Assembly: GCF_004295665.1 (NCBI RefSeq)
Contig: NZ_CP034759.1
Coordinates: 2,604,001-2,668,000, forward strand
DNA: 64,000 nt
Origin: Litorilituus sediminis
Lineage (GTDB): Bacteria > Pseudomonadota > Gammaproteobacteria > Enterobacterales > Alteromonadaceae
Reading direction: 5' to 3'
The stretch's first letter is position 1. Each line of letters opens with the position of its first letter. Below, one piece after another: positions 45,003 to 54,610 of this stretch. Under the pieces are notes generated by a model that saw only the letters and a list, made by a program, of their open reading frames with translations, made no database searches and was not told the DNA's origin. A program made the position numbers and the translations under genes.

Positions 45003-45707
45003 TTATGCTTCCTCAAGCTGTACGTAATTATCACCGCCAGCAAAAGCAATTAATTGGCTTAGTTGCGCTAGGCTATAACCTGTTTCTTGTTTAAGCTGGT
45101 TAAAGTAGTTTTGCGCGGCTTTTAGGCTAGCTTTGGTGTGTAGGCCGCCATCTATAATTTTTTGTGCTCTTAAGTAAGCTTCAACGTCTGAGCTTAAAAT
45201 AAAGGTATCTTTACCCAGCATACGTAATGAATAAGGGCCTGTATTACCGCCAAGGCGTTGACCATGCTTTTTAAGCCATGCCCATAAGCCGACAATGTCA
45301 TCGCTTGGCCAATTCGCGATAAACTGGGCAAAACTGGTTTTGCCATCAATTTGCTGATCGAACATCATTTGCGCATTGGCTTTAATGGTTTTTACCTTGT
45401 TAAAGTTACGAATAATACGTGGGTCGCTGGCTTTCTTTTCCAACATTTCTTCGGGCATCATTAATACTTTTTCAATATCAAAATTGAAAAATACTTGTTC
45501 AAAATCAGGCCATTTGTTTTCAACAACACGCCAAACAAAACCTGATTTGAAGATTTGCTTAGAAAAAACCGCAAGAATCCTGTCATCAGTGAGCTGCGCC
45601 ACTTGCTGATCATCCGCGGCATCACCAAGTAATAATTCTAATGCTTGTTTGCCGCCTTTACGTTTGGCAGCTCTTTGGTATAGCTCAGTGAACTTTTCTT
45701 GCGCCAT
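45003..45707 (-). CDS. DNA-3-methyladenine glycosylase I (TAG)-like protein, divergent
   Basis: 234 residues. The core resembles TAG: 'QIFKSGFVWRVVENKWPDFE', 'NFDIEKVLMMPEEMLEKKAS', 'DPRIIRNFNKVKTIKANAQM' and 'LWAWLKKHG'. Differences from classical TAG are the missing N-terminal zinc-ligand Cys/His residues and, by my alignment, Gln in place of the catalytic Glu. It may still bind damaged bases or have changed activity. It starts after AGAGGG with a seven-base spacer and the Shine-Dalgarno overlaps the prlC stop, so it is cotranscribed with prlC. Confidence 0.7.
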   Translation of the reverse strand: MAQEKFTELYQRAAKRKGGKQALELLLGDAADDQQVAQLTDDRILAVFSKQIFKSGFVWRVVENKWPDFEQVFFNFDIEKVLMMPEEMLEKKASDPRIIRNFNKVKTIKANAQMMFDQQIDGKTSFAQFIANWPSDDIVGLWAWLKKHGQRLGGNTGPYSLRMLGKDTFILSSDVEAYLRAQKIIDGGLHTKASLKAAQNYFNQLKQETGYSLAQLSQLIAFAGGDNYVQLEEA

Positions 45708-45718
45708 TATCTTACCCT

Positions 45719-47776
45719 CTATGCTTGAATGCCGCTATGGCGAAGTAAAGCGTCAATTTCTGGTGCTCTACCACGGAATGCTTTAAATAGCTCGCTTGGC
45801 TCTTCACTACCGCCTTTTTCAAGAATATTTTCTAAGAAAGCATTACCTGTTGCTTTATCAAAAATCCCTTTTTCTTCAAATAAACCAAAAGCATCAGCAG
45901 AAAGCACTTCAGCCCATTTGTAGCTGTAGTAACCTGCGGCATAACCTCCACCAAAAATATGGCTAAAACCATGCTGGAAGCGGTTAAAACTAGGTGCTTT
46001 GACCACGGCATATTGCTCACGTACTTTATCTAAGGTTTGCTGAATATGTTGCTGGTTATCGGCTTTAGGGTCGTAGCTGGCGTGCATAGTAAAGTCAAAA
46101 ATGCTGAACTCTAATTGACGTAGCATTTGCATGGCTGATTGAAAGTTCTTTGCTGCTAACATTTTATCTAGCATAGCTTGTGGTAGTGGTTCGCCAGTTT
46201 CAAAGTGGCCTGAAATAAAGGCCAGTGCCTCTGGTTGCCAGCACCAGTTTTCTAAAAATTGGCTTGGTAATTCGACCGCATCCCATGGCACACCATTAAT
46301 GCCGGCAACGCTACTGGCATTAATTTGGCTAAGCATATGGTGAATGCCATGACCAAATTCATGGAATAAGGTAACCACTTCATCATGAGTAAATAACGCC
46401 GGTTTGTCGCCCACTGGGCCATTAAAATTACAGGTTAAGTAAGCGACAGGTAATTGCACTGAGCCATCAGAGAGCTGTCGTCTGCCGACACAATCATCCA
46501 TCCAAGCGCCACCGCGTTTTTTCTCGCGGGCGTATAAATCTAGATAGAAACTACCGCGTAAACTACCATCTTGGGCAAAGACATCATAAAAATGTACATC
46601 TTTATGCCAAGTATCTACATCAGCTCGTTCTTTAATGGTTAAGCCGAATAATCTGTGTACTACTTCGAAAAGACCGCTAACCACTTTATCTTTTGGAAAG
46701 TATGGGCGAAGCTGCTCATCTGAAATGGCATAACGGCTTTGCTTAAGCTTTTCACCATAATAGGCCAGATCCCACGCTTGTAGATCGGTTTTGTTATACT
46801 CGCTTGCAGCAAAGTCGATAAGCTCTTGATAGTCTTGTTGCCCTTGCGCTTGCGATTTTACCGCTAAGTTTTCTAAAAACGCCATAACTTCACTGGTTGA
46901 GTTAGCCATTTTGGTTGCCAATGAATGCTCAGCGTAATTATCAAAGTCTAACAACTGCGCTAATTCATGGCGTAGTGCTAACAGTTCATTCATAATGTCG
47001 CTGTTATCAAACTCATTAGCGTTAGGACCTTGATCAGATGCGCGAGTGACAAAAGCGGTATAAAGCTTTTCACGTAAGGCTTCATTATCGCAATACATCA
47101 TTACAGGCAAATAGCTTGGAAAATCTAAAGTAAATAAATAACCAGATTGTTCTTTAGCTTCGGCTAGCGCTTTCGCGGCGGCTAGTGCACTTTCAGGTAA
47201 GCCTGTTAGCTCATTTTCATCGGTAATAGTGACGCTAAAAGCGTGCGTAGCATCGAGAACATTATTGCTAAAGCTTGAGCTTAACTCAGAAAGGCGAGTT
47301 ACAATTTCGCCGTAGCGCTGTTTGTCTTCATCACTTAAGGCAATACCTGATAATTTAAAATCCCTAAGGGCATTGGTGATCACTTTTTGTTGAGCAGTAT
47401 CTAAGGTGGCAAACTCATCGCTGTCTTTTAAGCTCTGATAGGCTTGATAAAGCCGTTGGTGTTGGCCAACAAAAGTGCCGTACTCTGAAAGCAAAGGCAG
47501 GCAAGACTCATAGGCCTCTCTTAATTCATCATTACTTACCACTGAATTCATATGTGAAACCGGCGACCATAACTTGCTTAAGATATCGTCAGCTTCATCA
47601 ACTGGCATAACCAAGTTATCCCAAGTAAAGGTTTCATTTTCTTCAAGTACTTGAGCAATAACCGCTTTGCACTTCGCTATTGCTTGCTCAACAGCAGGTT
47701 TAACATGTTCAGGTTTAATTTGTGAAAAAACAGGTAATTGGTTTTGGCAAACATTTTCAGGAAGTAATGGGTTCAT
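45719..47776 (-). CDS. prlC: Oligopeptidase A (M3 metallopeptidase)
   Basis: 685-residue cytoplasmic zinc peptidase (thimet oligopeptidase family). The active-site motif is 'FHEFGHGIHHML', with H472, E473 and H476; the third ligand lies in the following helix. It also shows 'RSFYLDLYAREKKRGGAWMD'-like conserved region near 'LRGSFYLDLYAREKKRGG' and the end 'FRGRAPEIDALLRHSGI'. It degrades short peptides, including signal peptide remnants. Length matches the E. coli enzyme (about 680). In related genera it lies near gor as here. Confidence 0.95.
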   Translation of the reverse strand: MNPLLPENVCQNQLPVFSQIKPEHVKPAVEQAIAKCKAVIAQVLEENETFTWDNLVMPVDEADDILSKLWSPVSHMNSVVSNDELREAYESCLPLLSEYGTFVGQHQRLYQAYQSLKDSDEFATLDTAQQKVITNALRDFKLSGIALSDEDKQRYGEIVTRLSELSSSFSNNVLDATHAFSVTITDENELTGLPESALAAAKALAEAKEQSGYLFTLDFPSYLPVMMYCDNEALREKLYTAFVTRASDQGPNANEFDNSDIMNELLALRHELAQLLDFDNYAEHSLATKMANSTSEVMAFLENLAVKSQAQGQQDYQELIDFAASEYNKTDLQAWDLAYYGEKLKQSRYAISDEQLRPYFPKDKVVSGLFEVVHRLFGLTIKERADVDTWHKDVHFYDVFAQDGSLRGSFYLDLYAREKKRGGAWMDDCVGRRQLSDGSVQLPVAYLTCNFNGPVGDKPALFTHDEVVTLFHEFGHGIHHMLSQINASSVAGINGVPWDAVELPSQFLENWCWQPEALAFISGHFETGEPLPQAMLDKMLAAKNFQSAMQMLRQLEFSIFDFTMHASYDPKADNQQHIQQTLDKVREQYAVVKAPSFNRFQHGFSHIFGGGYAAGYYSYKWAEVLSADAFGLFEEKGIFDKATGNAFLENILEKGGSEEPSELFKAFRGRAPEIDALLRHSGIQA

Positions 47777-48030
47777 AACAGGGATCTTTTTGCTAAGTGA
47801 TAGCTTAGATGTAATATCGTTTATTGATTTTTCAAGGCTTTTTTCATATTCACAGTTTATCTGTAAAAAAGTGGTAAATAGAAGTGATAATTATTATTAA
47901 TCGAGAGGGCTTTTTATTTAGCTAGCCTTTTGATAATTATGGCTATTTATTGCATATTAATTTGCACTAGCTGCTAAATTGGCACACAATGAAATTTATC
48001 TAAACAGACCCGAGTTGTTCGCTTAGTTTG

Positions 48031-51000
48031 ATGCCGTATCAAGTTTTATCAAAAGTTGTCATGTATTTGTTGCTAGTGTTTAGCAGCATGATATTTGATG
48101 CCTATGGTAAAGTTGAGCAAGTGATGTTGGGCAAGCTATCTGTTACTGATGGCTTATCTCAAGGCACTATTAATACCATATTTCAAGATCAGCAAGGCTA
48201 TATTTGGTTAGGTACTGAAAATGGTATTGATATTTACGATGGTTATAAGGTCAAGCATTTAGCTGGACCTGATGGTGATTTTAGCGCTTTTGCTGGCGTT
48301 ATGATCAAGCAAGATAGCCAAGGACTAATGTGGCTCAATGTGGTAGGCAAAGGGCTTTATACGCTTGATGTTACCAGTAATCAGTATGAATTGATTTTTG
48401 CCAAAGACCCCTTTAACAGTGAGCATTTTATTGTTGATGTTTTGGAGGGGGAAAATAATCAAGCATGGATTGCTACCTCCAAGAGCTTGATATTATTTAA
48501 TAAAAAAACTAAAGATTATCAACGGGTTGTTGATTTAAGTGGCAAGTTAACAAACCTCGACAGCATCTATAAAATAAACTTATATAAGGGCGTCATCTAT
48601 TTTGCTACGCGCGTTGGCCTGTTTGCTTATCATATTAAAAAAGAGCAATGGAAAGCTTTGCCATTGGTATCTGAAGCATTAACCTCTGCTCAAGCTGTGG
48701 ACTTTAGCAATGCAAGTAAAACTTATGTTATCACTACTTATCAAGATGTACTGTATTTCGGCACTAACGATGGCTTATTTAGTTTAGATATTAGAGATAT
48801 AGATGAATATTTTCAGCAAGATATAATCTTACCAGAGTACGAGCTATTAATTGAAAGCTTGTCGGTTTGGCAGCTGTTTCAATATCAAGATGCACTTTAT
48901 ATCAGTAGCGATAAGGGCTTATCTGTTGTCAATCTTAGTGATAATAGCAGCGAATTTCTGTTTGGTTTAGCCGATGGCTCAGAGCATATTACCGACAATA
49001 CTATTATTTCGCTGTTAATTGATCGCCAAGGGACATTTTGGCTGGGTTCAAATTCACTGGGAGTATTTACTTGGAACTCTAAGCGAACTTTAGTGAAAAA
49101 TTATCGCTTTAAGCGTTATGGCGTTAACAGTTTAAGTAATAATATTGTTAGCCATGTTCATCAGCAAAAAGGTGATGATAATACCCTTTGGGTGGCAACA
49201 GCGAATGGTTTGAATCGTATTGATTTAACCTCGGGAGAGGTTAAGCATTTTTTAGTCAGGACAGAAACTAAGTCAGTTTATAATGCCAGTGATATTGTGC
49301 AAATTGTTGAAGATGAGCAGCAACGGCTTTGGTTAGTCACATCTGTTGGTGTGTTTTTATTTGATATTGCCACGCAAAAGTTAATCGATTTACCCTTTTC
49401 AGATCAAATTAACCAAAGGTTAGCAGGTAGTGCTTATGCAATTTATTTAGATGAGCAGCAGCGCCTTTGGTATTTAGATGATAAATCGTTAATTAACATT
49501 TCGTTAGTGACTGGCAAACTGGATGAATTACATGAGCTCAACTCACAATTTGGTAAAGATATCATCTGGCACATATTAGGAACTCTGCCCGACTCACAGC
49601 AATTACTTTTTTCTACTAATAATGCCTTGTGGCAATATGATACTGACAATCAAGTTGCCAAGCCGTTGTATCAGCACCCAGATATTGCCGAAACCGAGTG
49701 GACCTATATTGATTCCTGGCAGTTATTAGGTGACACGCTATGGTTGGCTTTTTCAGGGAAAGGTTTGATTGGTTTGTCTGCTAAGAGCTACGAGCTAAAA
49801 CACTTTTTTCATACCGGCAATTCTATTATTGATAATAATGTTTATGGCGTCATGGCGGATGAGGCTAGCAATTTATGGTTTGCAACTCATCAAGGCTTGT
49901 TTACCCTTAACCCAGAAAATTTACATATACGCCAGTTTACCCCTAAGCATGGCTTTGCTGCGCTAGAATATAATGCTGGGGCTTATACTAAGCTACAAGA
50001 TCAGCGCTTAGCTTATGGCTCTATGGAAGGGGTGAGTATATTTGAGCCGATTAAATTGCTAGCAGAAAACACCCGCACTGGCTTTCATGTGCAAGTGACT
50101 GATATTGAAGTATTGTCGCGTAACTTGCCTGAACGACTGAACTTTGCAAGTGATGACACTATACCTTTGCGTTATGATGATGTTGGCATTCGTATTGATT
50201 TCTCAACATTTTCCTATATTCATAATGACAATATTATTTATGATTACCGATTAGTGGGTAATCAAGCGGTTAATTATCCGCAAACCACAGAAAGTCATAT
50301 TACCTTTCCTAGCTTACCTTCTGGTACTCATCAATTAAAAGTACGGGCATTACAGCCGGAAACCGGCGAGTTCAGTGATGCTATCTATCTTACTTTTCAG
50401 GTTAGTTATCCGCCGTGGCGTTCTCCTTTGGCCTATATTCTTTACTTTATGTTGGCTTTTTCAGTGATAGCGTTTTGGTATCGCCGTCGTCAGATACAAC
50501 AGCAATTATTGTTGGATGCTCATGAGCAAGTGAAGTATCGAGAGAACAGATTACAATTGGCGCTAACAGGTAGTAATAGTGAAGTATGGGATTGGCAGGC
50601 AGAAAATGACTTAATGTTTGGTAAAAGGATTTCATCAGATTTAGGTTATGCCAACGAAGCGCTTTTTTATCCTTTTGCTGAACACCTTAATTTGATTCAC
50701 CCTGACGATAAAGAATTATTTACTAGTCAGTGGCGCGCCTTTATTGAACGAGCGAAACAAGATGAAAACTTTACCTGTACCTATCGATTAAAGTCTCATG
50801 ATGACCAATGGCTTTGGTATAAAGATTTAGGCAAGATTGTCACCCTTAATCAAGCAGGTCAACCAATAAGAATAACTGGCTCTTACACTAATATTACCGA
50901 AACACGTGCTAATGAGGAGCGCGCGCAATATTACGGTGACGCCTTTAAATACACCAAGGATTGGGTCTTGATTATTGATGAAGGGATTTCAAAAATTACC

Positions 51001-52602
51001 GCAAATCAGTCCATGCGCGATGTCTTTGGTTGGCAAGGGGAAGAATTTGCCTTTCAAGCCGATATTCTTGGTATTGACCAGGCAAGGTTAATTTTTTATC
51101 GGCAATTACTGAAGTCGCTATGTTATGGCGATAGTTGGCGCGGAGAGGAGCTAATTACTAATAATGACGGTGAGCAATATCATGTTATTGTGAATATTAG
51201 TGTTGGCAAGAACAACTACAATCAGGCGTTACACTATATTTTGGTGCTAACAGATATAAGTGCGCAAAAAACTGCTGAGCAAGAATTAAGGTTGTTAGCA
51301 AATTATGATCATTTAACAGGCCTACCTAATCGTTCGTTATTATTAGAGCGTATTAAGCATGCTATCGATCAGTCGGAAAGAAATAATCGTTCTATTGCGC
51401 TATTTTTTATAGATTTAGATAAGTTCAAACAGATAAATGACTCATTAGGCCATGATTATGGCGACTTATTACTTAAAGAGGTTACTAAAAGATTAACTTC
51501 AGTATTAAGACAAGATGATACCGTAGCGCGCATCGGTGGTGATGAATTTGTGGTGTTATTAGAGTCGTTTAGTAATAACAATCAATTAAGCCATATTGCG
51601 CAGAAAGTAATTGATAGTGTTGGTAAGTCGATAGTTTTATATAACAACACCGTCAGTGTTGGGGCGAGTATTGGCATTGCCTTGTATCCAGAAGATGCGA
51701 CTAGTTCTGATTTATTATTACGCAATGCTGATGTTGCTATGTATCACGCCAAGCAACTTGGACGAAATACCTTCCAATTTTTTACTGCGCAAATGAATGT
51801 TGAAGCCAAAGCGCGACTGGAAAAAGAATCTAAGTTAAAGCTCGCTCTAAAAAATGATGAGTTTGTTAATTACTATCAGCCAATAATTAATGCCCATACA
51901 GGTAAAGCGGTAGGCTTTGAGTTACTGTTACGTTGGCATGCCCCTGATGGTCTTGTTACTCCGAATAACTTTATTCCACTTGCCGAAGAAATTGGTTTGA
52001 TTGTGCCTATGACTGAGGCTGCCTTGCATCGTGGCATTAAAGCATTGAAGCAATGGTTATTACATAGAAATGACCTATATTTATCGGTAAACCTTGCTGC
52101 GCAACATTTTGCTAAAGACTCCTTTGTTGGCTATGTTGAGCAATTATTAAAAGAATTTGATTTACCAGCCAATGCTTTGAAAATAGAGGTAACCGAAAGT
52201 GCTTTTATTTCTGAGCCAGAAAAAGCAATTAGTTCGATGCGAGCATTAGCTGAACTAGGGGTGACCCTCGCCTTAGATGACTTCGGTACGGGTTTTTCGT
52301 CATTATCTTATTTAAAAAACTTACCGCTAGATGTTATTAAAATTGATCGTAGCTTTGTCTCTGGCATAGGTCAGAGTGATGCCGATGAAGCCATTGTTGA
52401 TACTACTTTGGTACTGGCAGAGCGACTAAATATGCATTGTATTGCTGAGGGCGTTGAAACTGAGCAGCAGTTGCAATATTTAGTCGATAAAGGCTGTCAT
52501 TATATTCAAGGCTTCCTGTATTCAAAGCCGATTGAAGAGACAGATGTTTTACGTGGTATTCAAATAAACAAAACCGAAGTAAACACCACGCCTACTCTTT
52601 AA
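48031..52602 (+). CDS. Periplasmic two-component-type beta-propeller sensor with PAS, GGDEF and EAL domains
   Basis: 1523 residues. A signal peptide (hydrophobic part about 8-24) is followed by a periplasmic sensor built of repeated regulator-propeller units ('FQDQQGYIWLGTENGIDIYD', 'IDRQGTFWLGSNSLGVF', 'ADEASNLWFATHQGLFTLNP') to about residue 690, a Y_Y_Y domain, and one transmembrane helix (about 800-825, 'AYILYFMLAFSVIAFWYRRR'). The cytoplasmic part has two PAS-like domains, GGDEF at 1169-1173 with the I-site 'RQDD' five residues before it, and an EAL-type domain whose first motif reads 'ELL' (E1297), with 'DDFGTGFSSL' and 'AEGVETEQQ'. Both cyclic-di-GMP synthesis and breakdown are plausible. 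Confidence 0.9.
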   Translation: MPYQVLSKVVMYLLLVFSSMIFDAYGKVEQVMLGKLSVTDGLSQGTINTIFQDQQGYIWLGTENGIDIYDGYKVKHLAGPDGDFSAFAGVMIKQDSQGLMWLNVVGKGLYTLDVTSNQYELIFAKDPFNSEHFIVDVLEGENNQAWIATSKSLILFNKKTKDYQRVVDLSGKLTNLDSIYKINLYKGVIYFATRVGLFAYHIKKEQWKALPLVSEALTSAQAVDFSNASKTYVITTYQDVLYFGTNDGLFSLDIRDIDEYFQQDIILPEYELLIESLSVWQLFQYQDALYISSDKGLSVVNLSDNSSEFLFGLADGSEHITDNTIISLLIDRQGTFWLGSNSLGVFTWNSKRTLVKNYRFKRYGVNSLSNNIVSHVHQQKGDDNTLWVATANGLNRIDLTSGEVKHFLVRTETKSVYNASDIVQIVEDEQQRLWLVTSVGVFLFDIATQKLIDLPFSDQINQRLAGSAYAIYLDEQQRLWYLDDKSLINISLVTGKLDELHELNSQFGKDIIWHILGTLPDSQQLLFSTNNALWQYDTDNQVAKPLYQHPDIAETEWTYIDSWQLLGDTLWLAFSGKGLIGLSAKSYELKHFFHTGNSIIDNNVYGVMADEASNLWFATHQGLFTLNPENLHIRQFTPKHGFAALEYNAGAYTKLQDQRLAYGSMEGVSIFEPIKLLAENTRTGFHVQVTDIEVLSRNLPERLNFASDDTIPLRYDDVGIRIDFSTFSYIHNDNIIYDYRLVGNQAVNYPQTTESHITFPSLPSGTHQLKVRALQPETGEFSDAIYLTFQVSYPPWRSPLAYILYFMLAFSVIAFWYRRRQIQQQLLLDAHEQVKYRENRLQLALTGSNSEVWDWQAENDLMFGKRISSDLGYANEALFYPFAEHLNLIHPDDKELFTSQWRAFIERAKQDENFTCTYRLKSHDDQWLWYKDLGKIVTLNQAGQPIRITGSYTNITETRANEERAQYYGDAFKYTKDWVLIIDEGISKITANQSMRDVFGWQGEEFAFQADILGIDQARLIFYRQLLKSLCYGDSWRGEELITNNDGEQYHVIVNISVGKNNYNQALHYILVLTDISAQKTAEQELRLLANYDHLTGLPNRSLLLERIKHAIDQSERNNRSIALFFIDLDKFKQINDSLGHDYGDLLLKEVTKRLTSVLRQDDTVARIGGDEFVVLLESFSNNNQLSHIAQKVIDSVGKSIVLYNNTVSVGASIGIALYPEDATSSDLLLRNADVAMYHAKQLGRNTFQFFTAQMNVEAKARLEKESKLKLALKNDEFVNYYQPIINAHTGKAVGFELLLRWHAPDGLVTPNNFIPLAEEIGLIVPMTEAALHRGIKALKQWLLHRNDLYLSVNLAAQHFAKDSFVGYVEQLLKEFDLPANALKIEVTESAFISEPEKAISSMRALAELGVTLALDDFGTGFSSLSYLKNLPLDVIKIDRSFVSGIGQSDADEAIVDTTLVLAERLNMHCIAEGVETEQQLQYLVDKGCHYIQGFLYSKPIEETDVLRGIQINKTEVNTTPTL

Positions 52603-52914
52603 TACCAATTTGATTAAATATTTAGTCACTTAGAGTTACAAGAATAGCATTAGAACCAACAAGATTTATGAAGATATAGTCGTTCTACATCAAATAAATA
52701 TTGTGCAGTTATCATGTTATTCTTGAACTCCCAAAGGGCGAGTTTAAAAGGCTTATACCCAGCGTTGCTAATTTTAACAAGGACGCTGCATGGATGCAGC
52801 TTATTAGAGAATGCAGGAGCATATTCTCCTGAATAACCATTATTTGCAATTAGCGCCTTGCTTATAAGCCTTTTAATTCTCGCTAAATGATCAAATACTT
52901 AATTAACTTGGTAT
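52602..52914. mobile_element. MITE-like non-autonomous element with imperfect 32-bp terminal inverted repeats
   Basis: About 313 bases, beginning ATACCAATTTGATTAAATAT and ending in the near complement. The two 32-base ends agree at 26 positions. A second inverted pair lies at 52738-52757 and 52863-52883 (one-base difference in length and a mismatch), and small hairpins at 52785-52800 and 52815-52830, so the whole element could fold as one long hairpin. No ORF is present. TA is found at each end, possibly the target duplication of a mariner/IS630-type element. The first A is the last base of the upstream stop codon. It fills most of the gap between the sensor and gor. Confidence 0.75.
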
Positions 52915-52986
52915 AACTGAATACTAACTTGAATAGCGTATGTGCTGTACCCATATAAAACATATTACAAGCAACGGAAAAGAATT

Positions 52987-54342
52987 ATGACTCAACATTT
53001 TGACTATTTAGCCATAGGTGCTGGTAGTGGTGGTATTGCTTCGGCAAATAGAGCTGCCAAGCTAGGTAAAAAAGCAGCGGTTATCGAAGCAAAATATATT
53101 GGCGGTACCTGCGTCAATGTGGGTTGTGTACCGAAAAAAGCCATGTGGTACGCCGGACAAATAAGTGACGCACTAAAATATGCCCATGACTATGGTTTTA
53201 ATGCAAAAGTAGCTGAGTTTGACTGGGCACGTTTAGTCAAAAACAGAGAAGCCTATATTGAGCGAATTCATGCTGCTTATCAGCGTGGCTTTGATGCTAA
53301 CCAAGTCACTGTTATTCAAGGTTTTGCTAAGTTTGTTAATAAGAACACGGTAGAAGTTGATGGCACTCGCTATACCGCTGATCATATTACTATTGCCACA
53401 GGTGGTAGACCAGCCATCCCTGATATTGAAGGGGCGGAATATGGTATCGATTCTGATGGCTTTTTTGCCTTACAAGAACAACCTAAATCAGTTGCTGTGG
53501 TAGGTGCTGGTTATATTGCCGTAGAGCTTGCTGGTGTTTTTCATGCCTTAGGTACTGAATCTCATTTATTGGTGCGTAAAGAAAAGCCACTACGTGGTTT
53601 TGATGACATGTTAAGTGACACCCTAGTTGAGCAAATGGCAAAGCATGGCCCAACTTTACATAATCACAGTACACCTGAGCGTATCGAAAAGCTCGCTGAT
53701 GGCAGCTTAATGGTACACCTAACTAGCGGCAACACCATAGGCCCTGTTGAAAAGCTGGTATGGGCAATAGGTCGCGAGCCGGCGACAGATAATATCAATC
53801 TTGATTTAGCAGGTATTGAATTAGATGAGCGTGGCTTTATTCCCACCGATAAGTATCAAAACACTAAGGTTGAGGGTATTTATGCTGTTGGTGATAACAC
53901 AGGCCGTGCCCAGTTAACACCAGTGGCTGTTGCCGCAGGTAGACGTTTATGTGAGCGCTTATTTAATAATAAACCTTATGAGCATTTAGATTATAACGAT
54001 ATTGCTACGGTAGTATTTAGCCACCCGGTTATCGGCACGGTAGGTTTAACGGAAAAAGAAGCTATTGCTGAATATGGTGAAGAGCAGGTGAAAGTGTATA
54101 AGTCGCAATTTAACGCTTTATACCAAGCGATAACAGAAGAGCATAGAGATCCTACTCGTATGAAGCTGATATGCGTGGGTAAAGAAGAGCGCATTGTTGG
54201 CATTCACAGCATAGGCTTTGGCAGTGATGAATTATTACAAGGCTTTGCCGTTGCCATGAAAATGGGCGCGACTAAAGCTGATTTTGATAATACTGTGGCG
54301 ATTCATCCAACTTCGGCTGAAGAGTTTGTAACCCTCACTTAA
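52987..54342 (+). CDS. gorA: Glutathione-disulfide reductase
   Basis: 451-residue FAD/NADPH flavoprotein. '[19 protein letters not shown]' is the FAD dinucleotide fold, '[13 protein letters not shown]' holds the redox cysteines C42 and C47, '[20 protein letters not shown]' the NADPH fold and '[11 protein letters not shown]' the C-terminal catalytic histidine of the dimer partner. The start is ATG at 52987, giving the usual short N-terminus; the frame extends to 52942 without good support. The enzyme keeps glutathione reduced in the cytoplasm. Confidence 0.95.
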   Translation: MTQHFDYLAIGAGSGGIASANRAAKLGKKAAVIEAKYIGGTCVNVGCVPKKAMWYAGQISDALKYAHDYGFNAKVAEFDWARLVKNREAYIERIHAAYQRGFDANQVTVIQGFAKFVNKNTVEVDGTRYTADHITIATGGRPAIPDIEGAEYGIDSDGFFALQEQPKSVAVVGAGYIAVELAGVFHALGTESHLLVRKEKPLRGFDDMLSDTLVEQMAKHGPTLHNHSTPERIEKLADGSLMVHLTSGNTIGPVEKLVWAIGREPATDNINLDLAGIELDERGFIPTDKYQNTKVEGIYAVGDNTGRAQLTPVAVAAGRRLCERLFNNKPYEHLDYNDIATVVFSHPVIGTVGLTEKEAIAEYGEEQVKVYKSQFNALYQAITEEHRDPTRMKLICVGKEERIVGIHSIGFGSDELLQGFAVAMKMGATKADFDNTVAIHPTSAEEFVTLT

Positions 54343-54394
54343 ACCGAACCGCAAATATGGCACAGTTAATGTGTGCCTATAGATAAATGCTAAG

Positions 54395-54428
54395 AGCAAC
54401 TTATGATCATCATAGTTGCTTTTTTTTT
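54395..54428 (+). terminator. Rho-independent terminator of gor
   Basis: AGCAACTTATGA (54395-54406) pairs with TCATAGTTGCT (54410-54420) with one bulged T, around a three-base loop; a run of T follows to 54428. Confidence 0.85.
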
Positions 54429-54453
54429 ATCCATTAATTTTTCGGTCAGTCAC

Positions 54454-54474
54454 AAAGGTTGAAATATCACCTTT
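54454..54474. promoter_or_regulatory. Inverted repeat AAAGGT-N9-ACCTTT upstream of the TonB receptor
   Basis: A perfect six-base palindrome with a nine-base spacer (54454-54459 and 54469-54474). Size and spacing fit a dimeric regulator site, but no regulator can be named. Confidence 0.35.
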
Positions 54475-54480
54475 AAACAT

Positions 54481-54494
54481 ATGATTTACATCAA
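54481..54494. promoter_or_regulatory. FNR/EtrA-like site upstream of the TonB receptor
   Basis: ATGATTTACATCAA matches the FNR consensus TTGAT-N4-ATCAA at all but the first position. It lies about 117 bases before the TonB receptor start. Suggests oxygen-linked control; unproven. Confidence 0.4.
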
Positions 54495-54520
54495 ATAACC
54501 GTTAACAAATATCAAGCATT

Positions 54521-54550
54521 AGCCAAAGTGCGACCTAATGTCGCACGGCT
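54521..54550 (+). promoter_or_regulatory. Hairpin in the TonB receptor leader region
   Basis: GTGCGAC (54528-54534) and GTCGCAC (54540-54546) form a perfect seven-base stem around CTAAT, extended by AGCC/GGCT with a three-base bulge. No T-run follows, so it is not a terminator. Confidence 0.4.
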
Positions 54551-54610
54551 ATTCATTACTTTGCACATATACTACGACGGATTTCGTTGTTTAGATAAAA
54601 AGTGTGAAAT

